Position numbers and translations under genes: made by a program. Shown here in pieces: positions 46,535-54,971 of a stretch of 64,000 bases of DNA. Every line of letters starts with the position of its first letter. Within the stretch, counting starts at the first letter, position 1. The notes under the pieces are model-generated. The model saw nothing but the letters and a program-made list of their open reading frames with translations, was not told the origin of the DNA and did no database searches. This DNA comes from Candidatus Babelota bacterium (GTDB taxonomy: Bacteria; Babelota; Babeliae; Babelales; Vermiphilaceae): assembly GCA_003963225.1 (NCBI GenBank), contig RXKB01000004.1, positions 62,001 through 126,000 of the forward strand, in the 5' to 3' direction.

Positions 46535-48187
46535 TTAATTAAACAACCAAACGAAAAAATTATATAAGCCAACAAAAGGCATTTTTAACAATCCATAAAT
46601 TATTTGAGCCCAACTGGGTGTATTTTGCGAAGGATTCGCCTGATGATTGTTTAAATTACCAAGACTCTGAGCAAGCTCTTTATTGCCGTCCGCAATAATA
46701 TCCATGTTTTTTTCTCTTTCTTCAGGATCATCAAGTAAATTTGGATCAATAGCATACTGCTTTTCTATTCCTGTTATATTCGAATTAAAATAGGCATAGT
46801 TATATTTTGCATCAAAATAATGTTTTGGAAGACTTGTTTTTGTGAGCGGCGAACGCTGCGTTACAAAAAATAGATCTTTTACATGAGCAAGTCCAGACAG
46901 CATCTCAATTCGATCTAAAAAACCTTTTGGTAATGATAGATAATTCTTTTTTTTAAACTCTGAATATAAAAAAAGCAACAGTTTTTCAGCATACTCTTTG
47001 GTACGTTCAGTATTTTGCATATCAAGTATAGAATCTATTGACAATGCATCTCCCAATTTTTTTACTGAATCAGCCAACATATTGTTAATAATTATACCAA
47101 TACTTATTGTTTGCTGTTGCAAATCTACTATATCATGCACAATATCATTAAAATGCACACCATCGCCACTAACGTTTTTATAAACAACTGGATTTTGGTT
47201 TTTGTAAGTATGTAACAGTTGTATAATTTGCTTTTTTTTTTTCAAAGTGGGCTTTAAAATAATAAAGTAACTATTTGTTAAAACATTCAAAATTAATTTA
47301 TTTTCTTGTGTATCAACCTTAAATTTCTTTCCAAAAATAATCCTGGCAAAATAATTTTTTGACATTCTATTTTTTACTAAAGTAAATGCAAAAACATCCT
47401 CTTTGTTATACATTTTATTTTGTTCAAATTCATAAAGGTTGGTTTGTTTCTGTGAAAAATTAAGATCGCCTTGGGTAATTGAATCTTTTGCAACTTGCCC
47501 CTGGGACATAATACTTATCCAAGCGTGCAACTGGACAGTATCAGTGAATTTTATACCAATACTTTTACGTTGCCATTTAACTCCATCAAATTGTTGCTCC
47601 AAAGCATTTTTCAAAAAAATAGCTAATTGCAATGTATATTCTTTTGTTCTGATAGAATCAAATTTTAACTTTTCATCTTCAGAAAAAACATTAACTATAT
47701 CAATAGCAAACCTAGGTGTTGCAAGTACTTCAGAAAAATTTTCCTCAATATTCACTCGAACGTTAAAAATTATGTCTAATAAACGAACGTCTTGATATTG
47801 TGAATGTTGAAAAACAAGGGGATTTTTTTTGCATAGCTCTATTAAAAATGTAAAAACGCTGGCTTGATATTGCATAGCTGGAGTCAAAAAAACAGTGTAT
47901 CGATCTGATTGTTTAGAATAAAATGAAATCTGTTTTGCCAATATCATTCTTTTAAAGATATCTTTATCAGAGCTTTTTTCAGCAGTATAAAAAAACATTA
48001 ACGATTTATCGCTGTCAAAAAAAGGATTAAAATACCTTTTATTTTGAACAGGCATATAATTATTTACTAATTGATTATAAAAAGACTCTTTTGACTTGGC
48101 TACAGGTTTTAATACACTTGATTTTTCCATACCATAGGAATAACAATGTGAAAAAAATAAAAAAAGAAAAAACAGTAGATGATTCAT
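46535..48187 (-). CDS. Exported protein of unknown function with C-terminal hydrophobic end
   Basis: This 550-residue protein has a signal peptide (HLLFFLFLFFSHCYSYG), a long mixed alpha/beta body with many Lys and Asn, and a hydrophobic C-terminus (GLLKMPFVGLYNFFVWLF) that could insert in a membrane. Two segments with the pattern TKEYxLQLxxFLK...L and TKEYAEKLLLFLYSEFKKK, about 170 residues apart, suggest an internal repeat. No recognised domain. It converges with barrel copy 3. Confidence 0.65.
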   Translation of the reverse strand: MNHLLFFLFLFFSHCYSYGMEKSSVLKPVAKSKESFYNQLVNNYMPVQNKRYFNPFFDSDKSLMFFYTAEKSSDKDIFKRMILAKQISFYSKQSDRYTVFLTPAMQYQASVFTFLIELCKKNPLVFQHSQYQDVRLLDIIFNVRVNIEENFSEVLATPRFAIDIVNVFSEDEKLKFDSIRTKEYTLQLAIFLKNALEQQFDGVKWQRKSIGIKFTDTVQLHAWISIMSQGQVAKDSITQGDLNFSQKQTNLYEFEQNKMYNKEDVFAFTLVKNRMSKNYFARIIFGKKFKVDTQENKLILNVLTNSYFIILKPTLKKKKQIIQLLHTYKNQNPVVYKNVSGDGVHFNDIVHDIVDLQQQTISIGIIINNMLADSVKKLGDALSIDSILDMQNTERTKEYAEKLLLFLYSEFKKKNYLSLPKGFLDRIEMLSGLAHVKDLFFVTQRSPLTKTSLPKHYFDAKYNYAYFNSNITGIEKQYAIDPNLLDDPEEREKNMDIIADGNKELAQSLGNLNNHQANPSQNTPSWAQIIYGLLKMPFVGLYNFFVWLFN

Positions 48188-48355
48188 AAAATCTCATGTT
48201 TTTAACAAATCATATTAATAGTATTATAATAAATAAAAAAATTACAATAAAACGTTTATTTTTCTATTTTTGATTTAAAAAGCCAAACAAAACTCTCAAT
48301 TTAATTTCTTAATAACGCCATCAATCATCACTTCAATATTAAAATAATCGCTATC

Positions 48356-48901
48356 CTACTGAAACTCATATCCATCAAACGATTGCATAACAGGCATTAG
48401 ATGAGCAACTTTGCGCTCCATCATATTTTTAATACAACATGCTCGCGCATTAAAAGCGTCATTACGCTCTTGCCCCATGGTTTTGTTGGTTCCGTCTGGC
48501 AAAAAATACTGTGCAAACCCAAACTCAAAATCACCAGCTTTTGGCACAATAGTTCCGTGCACTTTGCCTTCAAAAACATATACCAAACCTTGCTGTGCAA
48601 AAGCCATTAAACAAGTCCATACGGCTTTTGTACCAACTGTTTCAGGTTTTGCAATAAGATCAAGCAAATATTTTATATGAATACCCACCTGGTGGCCTTC
48701 AAGATCTAGTGACGTATCTTCAACTAATATTCCTTCGCCAATAACTGATGCTTTATGAACAATAACTTCAAGTGGCGATGCAACTATTTCTTGTACATCG
48801 TAATCTGCAAAAGAAATAGTAACGTTGTATTGATCAAAAAGACGTTTAAACTCAATCTGTTTTTTTATATTGCTTGTATTGATAATGGATGGAATATTCA
48901 C
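48356..48901 (-). CDS. Ham1/RdgB-like NTP pyrophosphatase, diverged
   Basis: The 181-residue protein resembles Ham1/RdgB enzymes that remove dITP and XTP. TSNIKKQIEFKRLF matches the opening TxNxxKxxEF, VEDTSLDL the catalytic ADDSGL region, and FGFAQYFLPDGTNKTMGQ the FGYDPxFxPxGxxxTxAE segment. Two usual features are changed: the GxPG loop after the acidic motif is missing and the DP of the third motif is AQ, so activity is doubtful. It starts with GTG, six bases after AAGGA. The frame continues 19 sense codons past its TAG stop. It is followed upstream by grpE on the same strand. Confidence 0.68.
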   Translation of the reverse strand: MNIPSIINTSNIKKQIEFKRLFDQYNVTISFADYDVQEIVASPLEVIVHKASVIGEGILVEDTSLDLEGHQVGIHIKYLLDLIAKPETVGTKAVWTCLMAFAQQGLVYVFEGKVHGTIVPKAGDFEFGFAQYFLPDGTNKTMGQERNDAFNARACCIKNMMERKVAHLMPVMQSFDGYEFQ

Positions 48902-48935
48902 ACAAAATCCTTTTTTCTATTATTTTTTTCTATTA

Positions 48936-49448
48936 TTATTGAGCAACACTCACTTTTGCAGGGCGCAACACAGCACCATGCAACATATATCCCTTTTGTA
49001 AAACAGACACAATGTCACCAGACGCATGCTCTGCTGATTGCACTTGTAATAAAGCCTCATGCTTTTGCGGGTCAAAAGCACCTTCAACCGGCATTTCAAC
49101 TACACCTATTTCTGTCAAACATTTTTCAAAAGACTTACGGATAAGTTTAAACCCTTCAATATCACTATGTTGTTTATCTGCAGCTGCACATGCACGATCA
49201 AAATCGTCCATAATAACAAGCAAAGGTTTACAAATACGCGTATAAATATCTAAACGCATTGCTTCATACTCTTTAACCGTTCTGCGTTTAAAATTCTCAA
49301 AATCTGCATTTAAATAAGCATATTTTTGTTTCCACTCTGCAACTACCTGTTCAACTGTAGGTCCAGCCACAGGTTCCTGCACACTGTTGTTTTCATTTTC
49401 ATGCACAGCTTGATTGTTTTCTTCGTTGTCATTAAAAAAAATACTCAT
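48936..49448 (-). CDS. grpE: Co-chaperone GrpE
   Basis: GrpE is the nucleotide-exchange factor of DnaK. The 171-residue protein has an acidic disordered N-terminus, the long dimerising helix (WKQKYAYLNADFENFKRR) and the beta domain with GVVEMPVEGAFDPQKHEALLQV and VLQKGYMLHGAVLRPAKVSV. The start at 49448 has GGAG upstream; an in-frame start 16 codons earlier lacks one. dnaK and dnaJ are not nearby and no CIRCE element is visible upstream. Confidence 0.95.
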   Translation of the reverse strand: MSIFFNDNEENNQAVHENENNSVQEPVAGPTVEQVVAEWKQKYAYLNADFENFKRRTVKEYEAMRLDIYTRICKPLLVIMDDFDRACAAADKQHSDIEGFKLIRKSFEKCLTEIGVVEMPVEGAFDPQKHEALLQVQSAEHASGDIVSVLQKGYMLHGAVLRPAKVSVAQ

Positions 49449-49630
49449 AAAAATCTCCAAAATAGAAAAGTCTACTATTCTTTTATTATAAAGCATTTAC
49501 CATGTTTTTCTATAAAAAATAAAAACAGACTTAAACAAACTTTTGCGCGCCTCTTTTTATTATGTTATTTTTACGATATGTTTGCTCTAACAAACCCCTG
49601 TAGATCGGATCACAAAAAGGAATAGGCTGT

Positions 49631-50905
49631 ATGCCAAAAAAAAATAATATTGAATTTTTAGCACTTATAATACCCCTAGCAATTTTAATTATGCCTATAA
49701 AAGGTACCTGCGATATACATTTTTATAGAGCTGTACCTTTTTTTAAAGAGCCTCGACTTGAAAAACCTTGGTTACAATCTTTTGATGTATGGATTGGCGG
49801 AGGTAGGACTAAAAAAGCACACGATGGCAGCAAAACTAAAGTTGCATTATTTGATCTTTATGGCGTACATCAAATGCAAGCTGTTGGTGATGGCATTTGC
49901 AAAGACTTTGCCAAGAGACTTGACAATTTGATCATCAAACTTTCTCTTTTAAACAGCTCCCCAGGCTTTGCAACATTTTCTATAGAAGGACAGTTTAGCT
50001 CTATTGAAGCAGGAATCCGTTATGCACAAAACTTCGATAAAGGATTATTTTTAGAATGCTATTTGCCTATCCGATCACTAAAAATTGATAACCTAACTTT
50101 TTTAGATTTATCCAGTAATGACACCTATCCAAACATAAACGACCCCTACTGGATAGCGTTTAAAAACGAGCTGCCAACTATCATGCAAGAGCATGGCGTT
50201 TTTGTAACAGATTGGAAAGATCATGGCTGCGGGGATCTTGTTGTTCTTGGCGGCTTTACTATGTCGCACCAAGAGACGCAAGAAATTGATTTTATTGATG
50301 TAACAATACAAACAGGCGTAAGCATGCCAACTGGCAAAAAACAGGATTTATCATACGCTTTTGCACTGCCTTTTGGATATAATAAACATTGGGCAATTCC
50401 CGTACATTTTGTAAGCAGCATCGGCGCCTACGAATGGCTTACGGTAGGCATGAGTATCGACGCTTTATTTTTACTTGCTAAATCACACGAAGAACTACGC
50501 ATGAAAGTATCTGCACAACAATCATCCATTCTGCTTTTAAATAAAGGACAAGCGCGCGTTCATCCAGGCACCATTTGGAGCGTTGCTCCTTTTATAAAAG
50601 CAGATCATGTCATACGAGGGCTTTCTTTAGCAGTTGGTTATACCTATGCACATCAAAAAACTACCTACATTACTCCATTTGACAAAGAACAGTTTAACTA
50701 TGCTATTGTTAATAGCGATGAACGGTTTGCAGGGTATGTATTGCATACGTTACACGCTACTGCCGAATACGATTTTACTCAACAAAACTGGCAGTACGGG
50801 CCGCGCATTGGCATTACCTACAACCATCAAATAAGCGGCAAACGATGTTTTAAAACATACATTGCAAGCATAACAGCTGGACTTGAAATTGCATGGGATT
50901 TTTAA
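49631..50905 (+). CDS. Exported barrel-like protein, distant relative of the 41-46 kb family
   Basis: This 424-residue protein has a signal peptide (LALIIPLAILIMPIKG) and beta-rich alternating segments, and ends in a C-terminal aromatic strand (ITAGLEIAWDF), as outer-membrane barrels do. Its GVSMPTGKKQDLSYAF...GYNKHWAIPVHFVSSIGAY block parallels the xPTGxx...FEP...KHWGVGGSVSGHY block of barrel copy 1, so it is probably a shorter, diverged member of the same superfamily. The FDL...LSRY signature is absent. A large exported protein gene follows at once. Confidence 0.62.
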   Translation: MPKKNNIEFLALIIPLAILIMPIKGTCDIHFYRAVPFFKEPRLEKPWLQSFDVWIGGGRTKKAHDGSKTKVALFDLYGVHQMQAVGDGICKDFAKRLDNLIIKLSLLNSSPGFATFSIEGQFSSIEAGIRYAQNFDKGLFLECYLPIRSLKIDNLTFLDLSSNDTYPNINDPYWIAFKNELPTIMQEHGVFVTDWKDHGCGDLVVLGGFTMSHQETQEIDFIDVTIQTGVSMPTGKKQDLSYAFALPFGYNKHWAIPVHFVSSIGAYEWLTVGMSIDALFLLAKSHEELRMKVSAQQSSILLLNKGQARVHPGTIWSVAPFIKADHVIRGLSLAVGYTYAHQKTTYITPFDKEQFNYAIVNSDERFAGYVLHTLHATAEYDFTQQNWQYGPRIGITYNHQISGKRCFKTYIASITAGLEIAWDF

Positions 50906-50917
50906 AAAGAGATGGCA

Positions 50918-53719
50918 ATGAAAAAAAAAATAGTATTACTACTACAGGTATACTGCACCCATATATACAGTGCAATAATTATACCGGCAAATGGTACTGA
51001 AGAAACTAATTTTGCTTTTAATGTTCCCGTTACAGCAAAAGCTTTTGACCCCCTAAGCGGGTCTTTTATAGTAGGACTTTTCCAAGGAGGCGGAGAATTT
51101 GCAATAAGTATCGCATCAGAGGATGCGCCAAAATTTATTCCCATCGCACAAAATAATCTATTAACAGACGCTACAGTTGAAATGCTCACTTTAGCCGAAA
51201 ATGAAAACGAATCAACCAACACAAACGAACTTTTGATAGGAACTGTTCTTGTAAAGAATAATAATATAAATAATAACAATGTTGTTATTATATTAGATAC
51301 GCAAGGGACACAAGTAATTGCATCAGATGCTTTAAATGATGCCAATACTTTTGTTCTCAGTCAAAGTGCAGGGATTGTCGCTATTGCTGGTGCAAATGAT
51401 ACTGTATTTGCTGCAGTTAAAGATCGCATCAACAATCTGTTTGGCAACGGGGACAGCGGTATTGCTGTATTAACAATCAATTCATCAAATACAGGTGCTT
51501 TGTCTTTTAAACCCATAGATGCCGTAACTGGTGGTGTAGGAAATAGAGCGTTTCCTATCAATGTTGCCAACACTGCCTTATTTGGTGGCCCTGGCATAAC
51601 AACATATATAACAAATACATTACTAAACCAATCTCCAACAGCGCTATATTGGGATGAGTACCTCAATCTGCTATACGTTGGGTTAAGCTGCCAAAACGAC
51701 GCCGCTGGCAATCCTTTTATGAGCACGGTGCGTTGCAGTATTGATAAAACAGTGGGCAACTTAGTTGCACAACCCATTACACAAACAACGGCCATAGACA
51801 ATAATAATATTGTTGCAACAGTAGGCGCAAATCAGGTACTTGCAACAGAACAGGTTGCTGTAATGCATACTTCAACAGGATTAAGTTATTTAATTGTTAA
51901 AGCATTTATAGCAAATAGCAACACTAGAAATATATACGCTTTGCCCCTAGTTGATAATGCATCAAGCAATGACCACGGTGCATTAGCTAATAAAAATGCC
52001 GCTCTTGTTGACGGAGTTTTTCAAACAGCAGCCACAGGCCCTGGTGAACTACCAACTATCAATGACCCTGCTGCTCAAGTTGGTGATCCTGCCAATATTC
52101 CTTCGGATTTACAAAATTTTATTGGCAGCATTACAGACATGGTAGTGACTGGTGATACCGTTTATTTAAGTATTGTCGGCGGAACAAACAATCAGTTTGG
52201 ATATGTGATCTCGTCGCAAGCATTATTTAATGCAGACGGCACTATTGCCCGCTGGACCCCCTGGGCAACCCGAGCAGCCCCTGTTAATGCATTTCCCGGG
52301 CTTACTATGCCTGACACTAACAATCAACACTCGGGCAAAGTAGCTTTTTTTGCTGTTGATTCTGTAACAGGCAATCTTTGGCTTGTTGAAAGAGACACCA
52401 ATAGACTGGTAGGATTAGTTTCATGGACTAATACTTTTATAAAAGATTCTTTACCATATACATTAAACAAATACTTTAACAATGGCTGTTTTAGCTCACT
52501 AGACCTGCATCATAAAACCTCATTAATTGGTCTCAACAATAATAATTACTCGTTATTTGGAGGATTATCAACTATTGCATTTGCACGCACACGTGACGAA
52601 GCATTGTCAAATACATCACCAGCAGGGACTATTACCGATTTTTCCGATCCAGCAAATTTTTTGATCACTCATCTTAGCCAAGCCAATATTCCCATCACTA
52701 GCTTAGAATATACCTCAGGCAATAGTAATAACTATTTTATTGCAGGTAGCCAAGCGGGGCTTTATATTTTTGCAGATCAATTAACAGGCAAAGGATTTGC
52801 CCCCGCAGACTTAGCACTGCTTAATGAATCACCGTTCAGCAATGGGTCTTGGCAACTAGCTCCTGCAAAAGAGCTACAAAAAGCAATTGTTCAAGTTATT
52901 TGTGCTGAAAACAATATTTATATCATAACTTTTGACCCAACAGATACGACAAATAGCTATAATCTAATCGCAATTAATCCTGCTGGCAAAACATCTATTC
53001 AAGACACATTTAATGATGCAAATATCAGAGTTCTTGCTACTAGCAATAAAGATAGGTTTAAAGGCACTGTAAGTTTTAATAACTGTGCAATTATACACAA
53101 CGGAGCAGAAACAACACAGGCTTTTTTAATGCCAGAACAAATAATACTTGCTACTAGTCAAGGGATGTGGATTACTAATGCTTCTACATCAGCAACAAAT
53201 AAAGGAAGTGCCGATGCTCAAAATGAAGAAGATGCGAATTGGCAACCATTTAACGAATTAACAAATCAATTTTTTAACGGCATTGGCACTATAGATACAC
53301 CTATTCAACATACTATATGGCCCTTTTATGTTTCCAGCTCATCCTCATGCAGCAATAGCTTAAATAGTATTTTGACTCAAACAAGTCAAAGCATTAAAAC
53401 CACGCCACCTCCTCCATTTGATCCAATAAACTTCAATCCTAATATAAGTCCTTTTTCTCTAAACACGCTTGATCCTATTGTATATTTTTGGACTGATGGC
53501 GCGAGACGATTTTTTATTTTTACTATTTCTTCTTTCCAAACCAATTTATCCAGGATAGCAGTTATCCCATTTAGCACACCACAACAAACAATTAACCAGC
53601 CATATTTTATTAATGATCCTGCAATCAATAGTGATGGTAAATTTTACTGGGTACGAGCAATTGGCGATCTTGGCATTATTCTTGCAGGCACTGATAGCGG
53701 AGTAACTGCTTTGCAATAA
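50918..53719 (+). CDS. Large exported protein of unknown function, possibly beta-propeller-like
   Basis: At about 934 residues this is the longest unknown protein in the window. A signal peptide (KKKIVLLLQVYCTHIYSA) is followed by a long beta-rich, Asn/Thr/Ala-rich body. Recurrent short units of the type (V/I)xLA/T...DxxTGNLWLVERD, TGDTVYLSIVGG and AGSQAGLYIFAD suggest a repeated-blade fold; the final strand IILAGTDSGVTALQ looks the same. I recognise no catalytic motif. The start codon lies only 12 bases after the preceding stop (a second ATG lies two codons upstream), so the two are co-transcribed. It may work with the barrel-like protein at the cell surface. Confidence 0.65.
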   Translation: MKKKIVLLLQVYCTHIYSAIIIPANGTEETNFAFNVPVTAKAFDPLSGSFIVGLFQGGGEFAISIASEDAPKFIPIAQNNLLTDATVEMLTLAENENESTNTNELLIGTVLVKNNNINNNNVVIILDTQGTQVIASDALNDANTFVLSQSAGIVAIAGANDTVFAAVKDRINNLFGNGDSGIAVLTINSSNTGALSFKPIDAVTGGVGNRAFPINVANTALFGGPGITTYITNTLLNQSPTALYWDEYLNLLYVGLSCQNDAAGNPFMSTVRCSIDKTVGNLVAQPITQTTAIDNNNIVATVGANQVLATEQVAVMHTSTGLSYLIVKAFIANSNTRNIYALPLVDNASSNDHGALANKNAALVDGVFQTAATGPGELPTINDPAAQVGDPANIPSDLQNFIGSITDMVVTGDTVYLSIVGGTNNQFGYVISSQALFNADGTIARWTPWATRAAPVNAFPGLTMPDTNNQHSGKVAFFAVDSVTGNLWLVERDTNRLVGLVSWTNTFIKDSLPYTLNKYFNNGCFSSLDLHHKTSLIGLNNNNYSLFGGLSTIAFARTRDEALSNTSPAGTITDFSDPANFLITHLSQANIPITSLEYTSGNSNNYFIAGSQAGLYIFADQLTGKGFAPADLALLNESPFSNGSWQLAPAKELQKAIVQVICAENNIYIITFDPTDTTNSYNLIAINPAGKTSIQDTFNDANIRVLATSNKDRFKGTVSFNNCAIIHNGAETTQAFLMPEQIILATSQGMWITNASTSATNKGSADAQNEEDANWQPFNELTNQFFNGIGTIDTPIQHTIWPFYVSSSSSCSNSLNSILTQTSQSIKTTPPPPFDPINFNPNISPFSLNTLDPIVYFWTDGARRFFIFTISSFQTNLSRIAVIPFSTPQQTINQPYFINDPAINSDGKFYWVRAIGDLGIILAGTDSGVTALQ

Positions 53720-53724
53720 TACAA

Positions 53725-54117
53725 TTAATGCTGCTCTACACATTGTTTTTGAATATAATGAACTGTTTTTTTAAGAAAAGGGACCATCTCGCTTGCTATT
53801 GAAGCTTGATAAAAGTGAATTAAAATATGATCCGTTACGTGAATCCAGAATCTAGCATCATGATGAATTGCTGTTCTAGCACTTTCTCTTGCTTGCTCAA
53901 AAAAGTATTGCACTAAAACAAGTCGGCCAATGACCTCTATAACTTGATTTTCTTCTGTAATTCCCTGCTCAATTCTTTGCCATGCAAGCAATACATGCCG
54001 AACAGCAGCTTGATAAACCAAAAAAATATTATCTATCGGTAACTCTGACTTACTATCATTTCCAATAACATTTAAAACAAAAATTATCATTAAAAAAAAT
54101 ATTACTTTATTATTCAT
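53725..54117 (-). CDS. Small exported helical protein of unknown function
   Basis: This 130-residue protein has a signal peptide (KVIFFLMIIFVLNVIG) and an entirely helical, His- and Gln-rich mature part (HVLLAWQRIEQG, ARTAIHHDARFWIHVTDHILIHFYQ). No family is recognised. It converges with the large exported protein, with 5 bases between the stop codons. Confidence 0.6.
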   Translation of the reverse strand: MNNKVIFFLMIIFVLNVIGNDSKSELPIDNIFLVYQAAVRHVLLAWQRIEQGITEENQVIEVIGRLVLVQYFFEQARESARTAIHHDARFWIHVTDHILIHFYQASIASEMVPFLKKTVHYIQKQCVEQH

Positions 54118-54185
54118 GTATTGCTACTTGGTATTCTATGACCTACCATTTAGCATACATAATTTATTTTCAAATTGTAAATAAA

Positions 54186-54232
54186 AATGAGCTTACAATA
54201 TAAAAATAATTTTTTCACTTTGTAAGCTCATT
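54186..54232 (-). terminator. Terminator after ssb
   Basis: A 13-bp stem (54186-54198 with 54220-54232) closes a 21-base loop. On the minus strand it is followed by a T-rich stretch (CATTTTTATTT), 30 bases after the ssb stop codon. Confidence 0.7.
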
Positions 54233-54261
54233 GTGCTATTACCTATCTATAAAATAGATTG

Positions 54262-54882
54262 CTAAAAAGGCAATTCATCTTCAAATGGCGGCTGATCTTT
54301 AAAGTCTATTTCGCCCGTCTTGGGCTGCCCAAATACATTTGAAAGTGCCTCAGAAAGCCCCTCAGTATTAGTTGATTCTTTAGCTGAACGTGCAGCTTTA
54401 ACTTTTTTTTCCGCCTTTGCAAGTTGATCTAAAAGATCTTTTTCTACTTTGTTATTCGGGTTAAGCATTAAGTCTCCGCCACGCAAGGACTGCGGTTGGT
54501 CTGATAGCTCATCGTCCATTACATCGCTATTCAAGTCGCCCGCTTCCTTCCCAGATTGCAAGAAAACAACACGATCTGCCACGACGGAATGCTTACTACG
54601 CTGAGCCCCTGTTTGATCTTGCCAGTTGTCCAGCTTCAAACGACCTTCTACCAATACTGAACGCCCTTTTTGCAAATACTGCCTGCAGCTTTCTGCTTGA
54701 GCACCCCATACATCAATATCAATATAACAAACTTCTTGCACCATACTACCAGTTTGACGATTCTTAAATTGTCTATTAGTTGCTATACTCAGCCTACACA
54801 CAGCTTGCCCAGAGGTAAGTTGCTTATGTTCAGGATCCCTTGTCAAATTGCCAATCAATACAATCCGGTTATAACTTGCCAT
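54262..54882 (-). CDS. ssb: Single-stranded DNA-binding protein
   Basis: SSB coats single-stranded DNA in replication, repair and recombination. The 206-residue protein has the OB-fold domain in the first 110 residues (NRIVLIGNLTRDPEHK, SIATNRQF, DVWGAQAESC, VEGRLKLDNW) and a disordered linker. The acidic tip QPPFEDELPF recruits partner proteins. The linker is somewhat longer than in E. coli and contains a short Lys-rich helix. The start at 54882 has AAAGGA upstream; an in-frame ATG nine codons earlier does not. Confidence 0.95.
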   Translation of the reverse strand: MASYNRIVLIGNLTRDPEHKQLTSGQAVCRLSIATNRQFKNRQTGSMVQEVCYIDIDVWGAQAESCRQYLQKGRSVLVEGRLKLDNWQDQTGAQRSKHSVVADRVVFLQSGKEAGDLNSDVMDDELSDQPQSLRGGDLMLNPNNKVEKDLLDQLAKAEKKVKAARSAKESTNTEGLSEALSNVFGQPKTGEIDFKDQPPFEDELPF

Positions 54883-54971
54883 AAATTTTTTCCTTTTATT
54901 AAATAACAAACTGCTTATGTTAATCTAATAGTATCATCCAAAAAGATCTTTTCAATATTTAAAAATATTTT

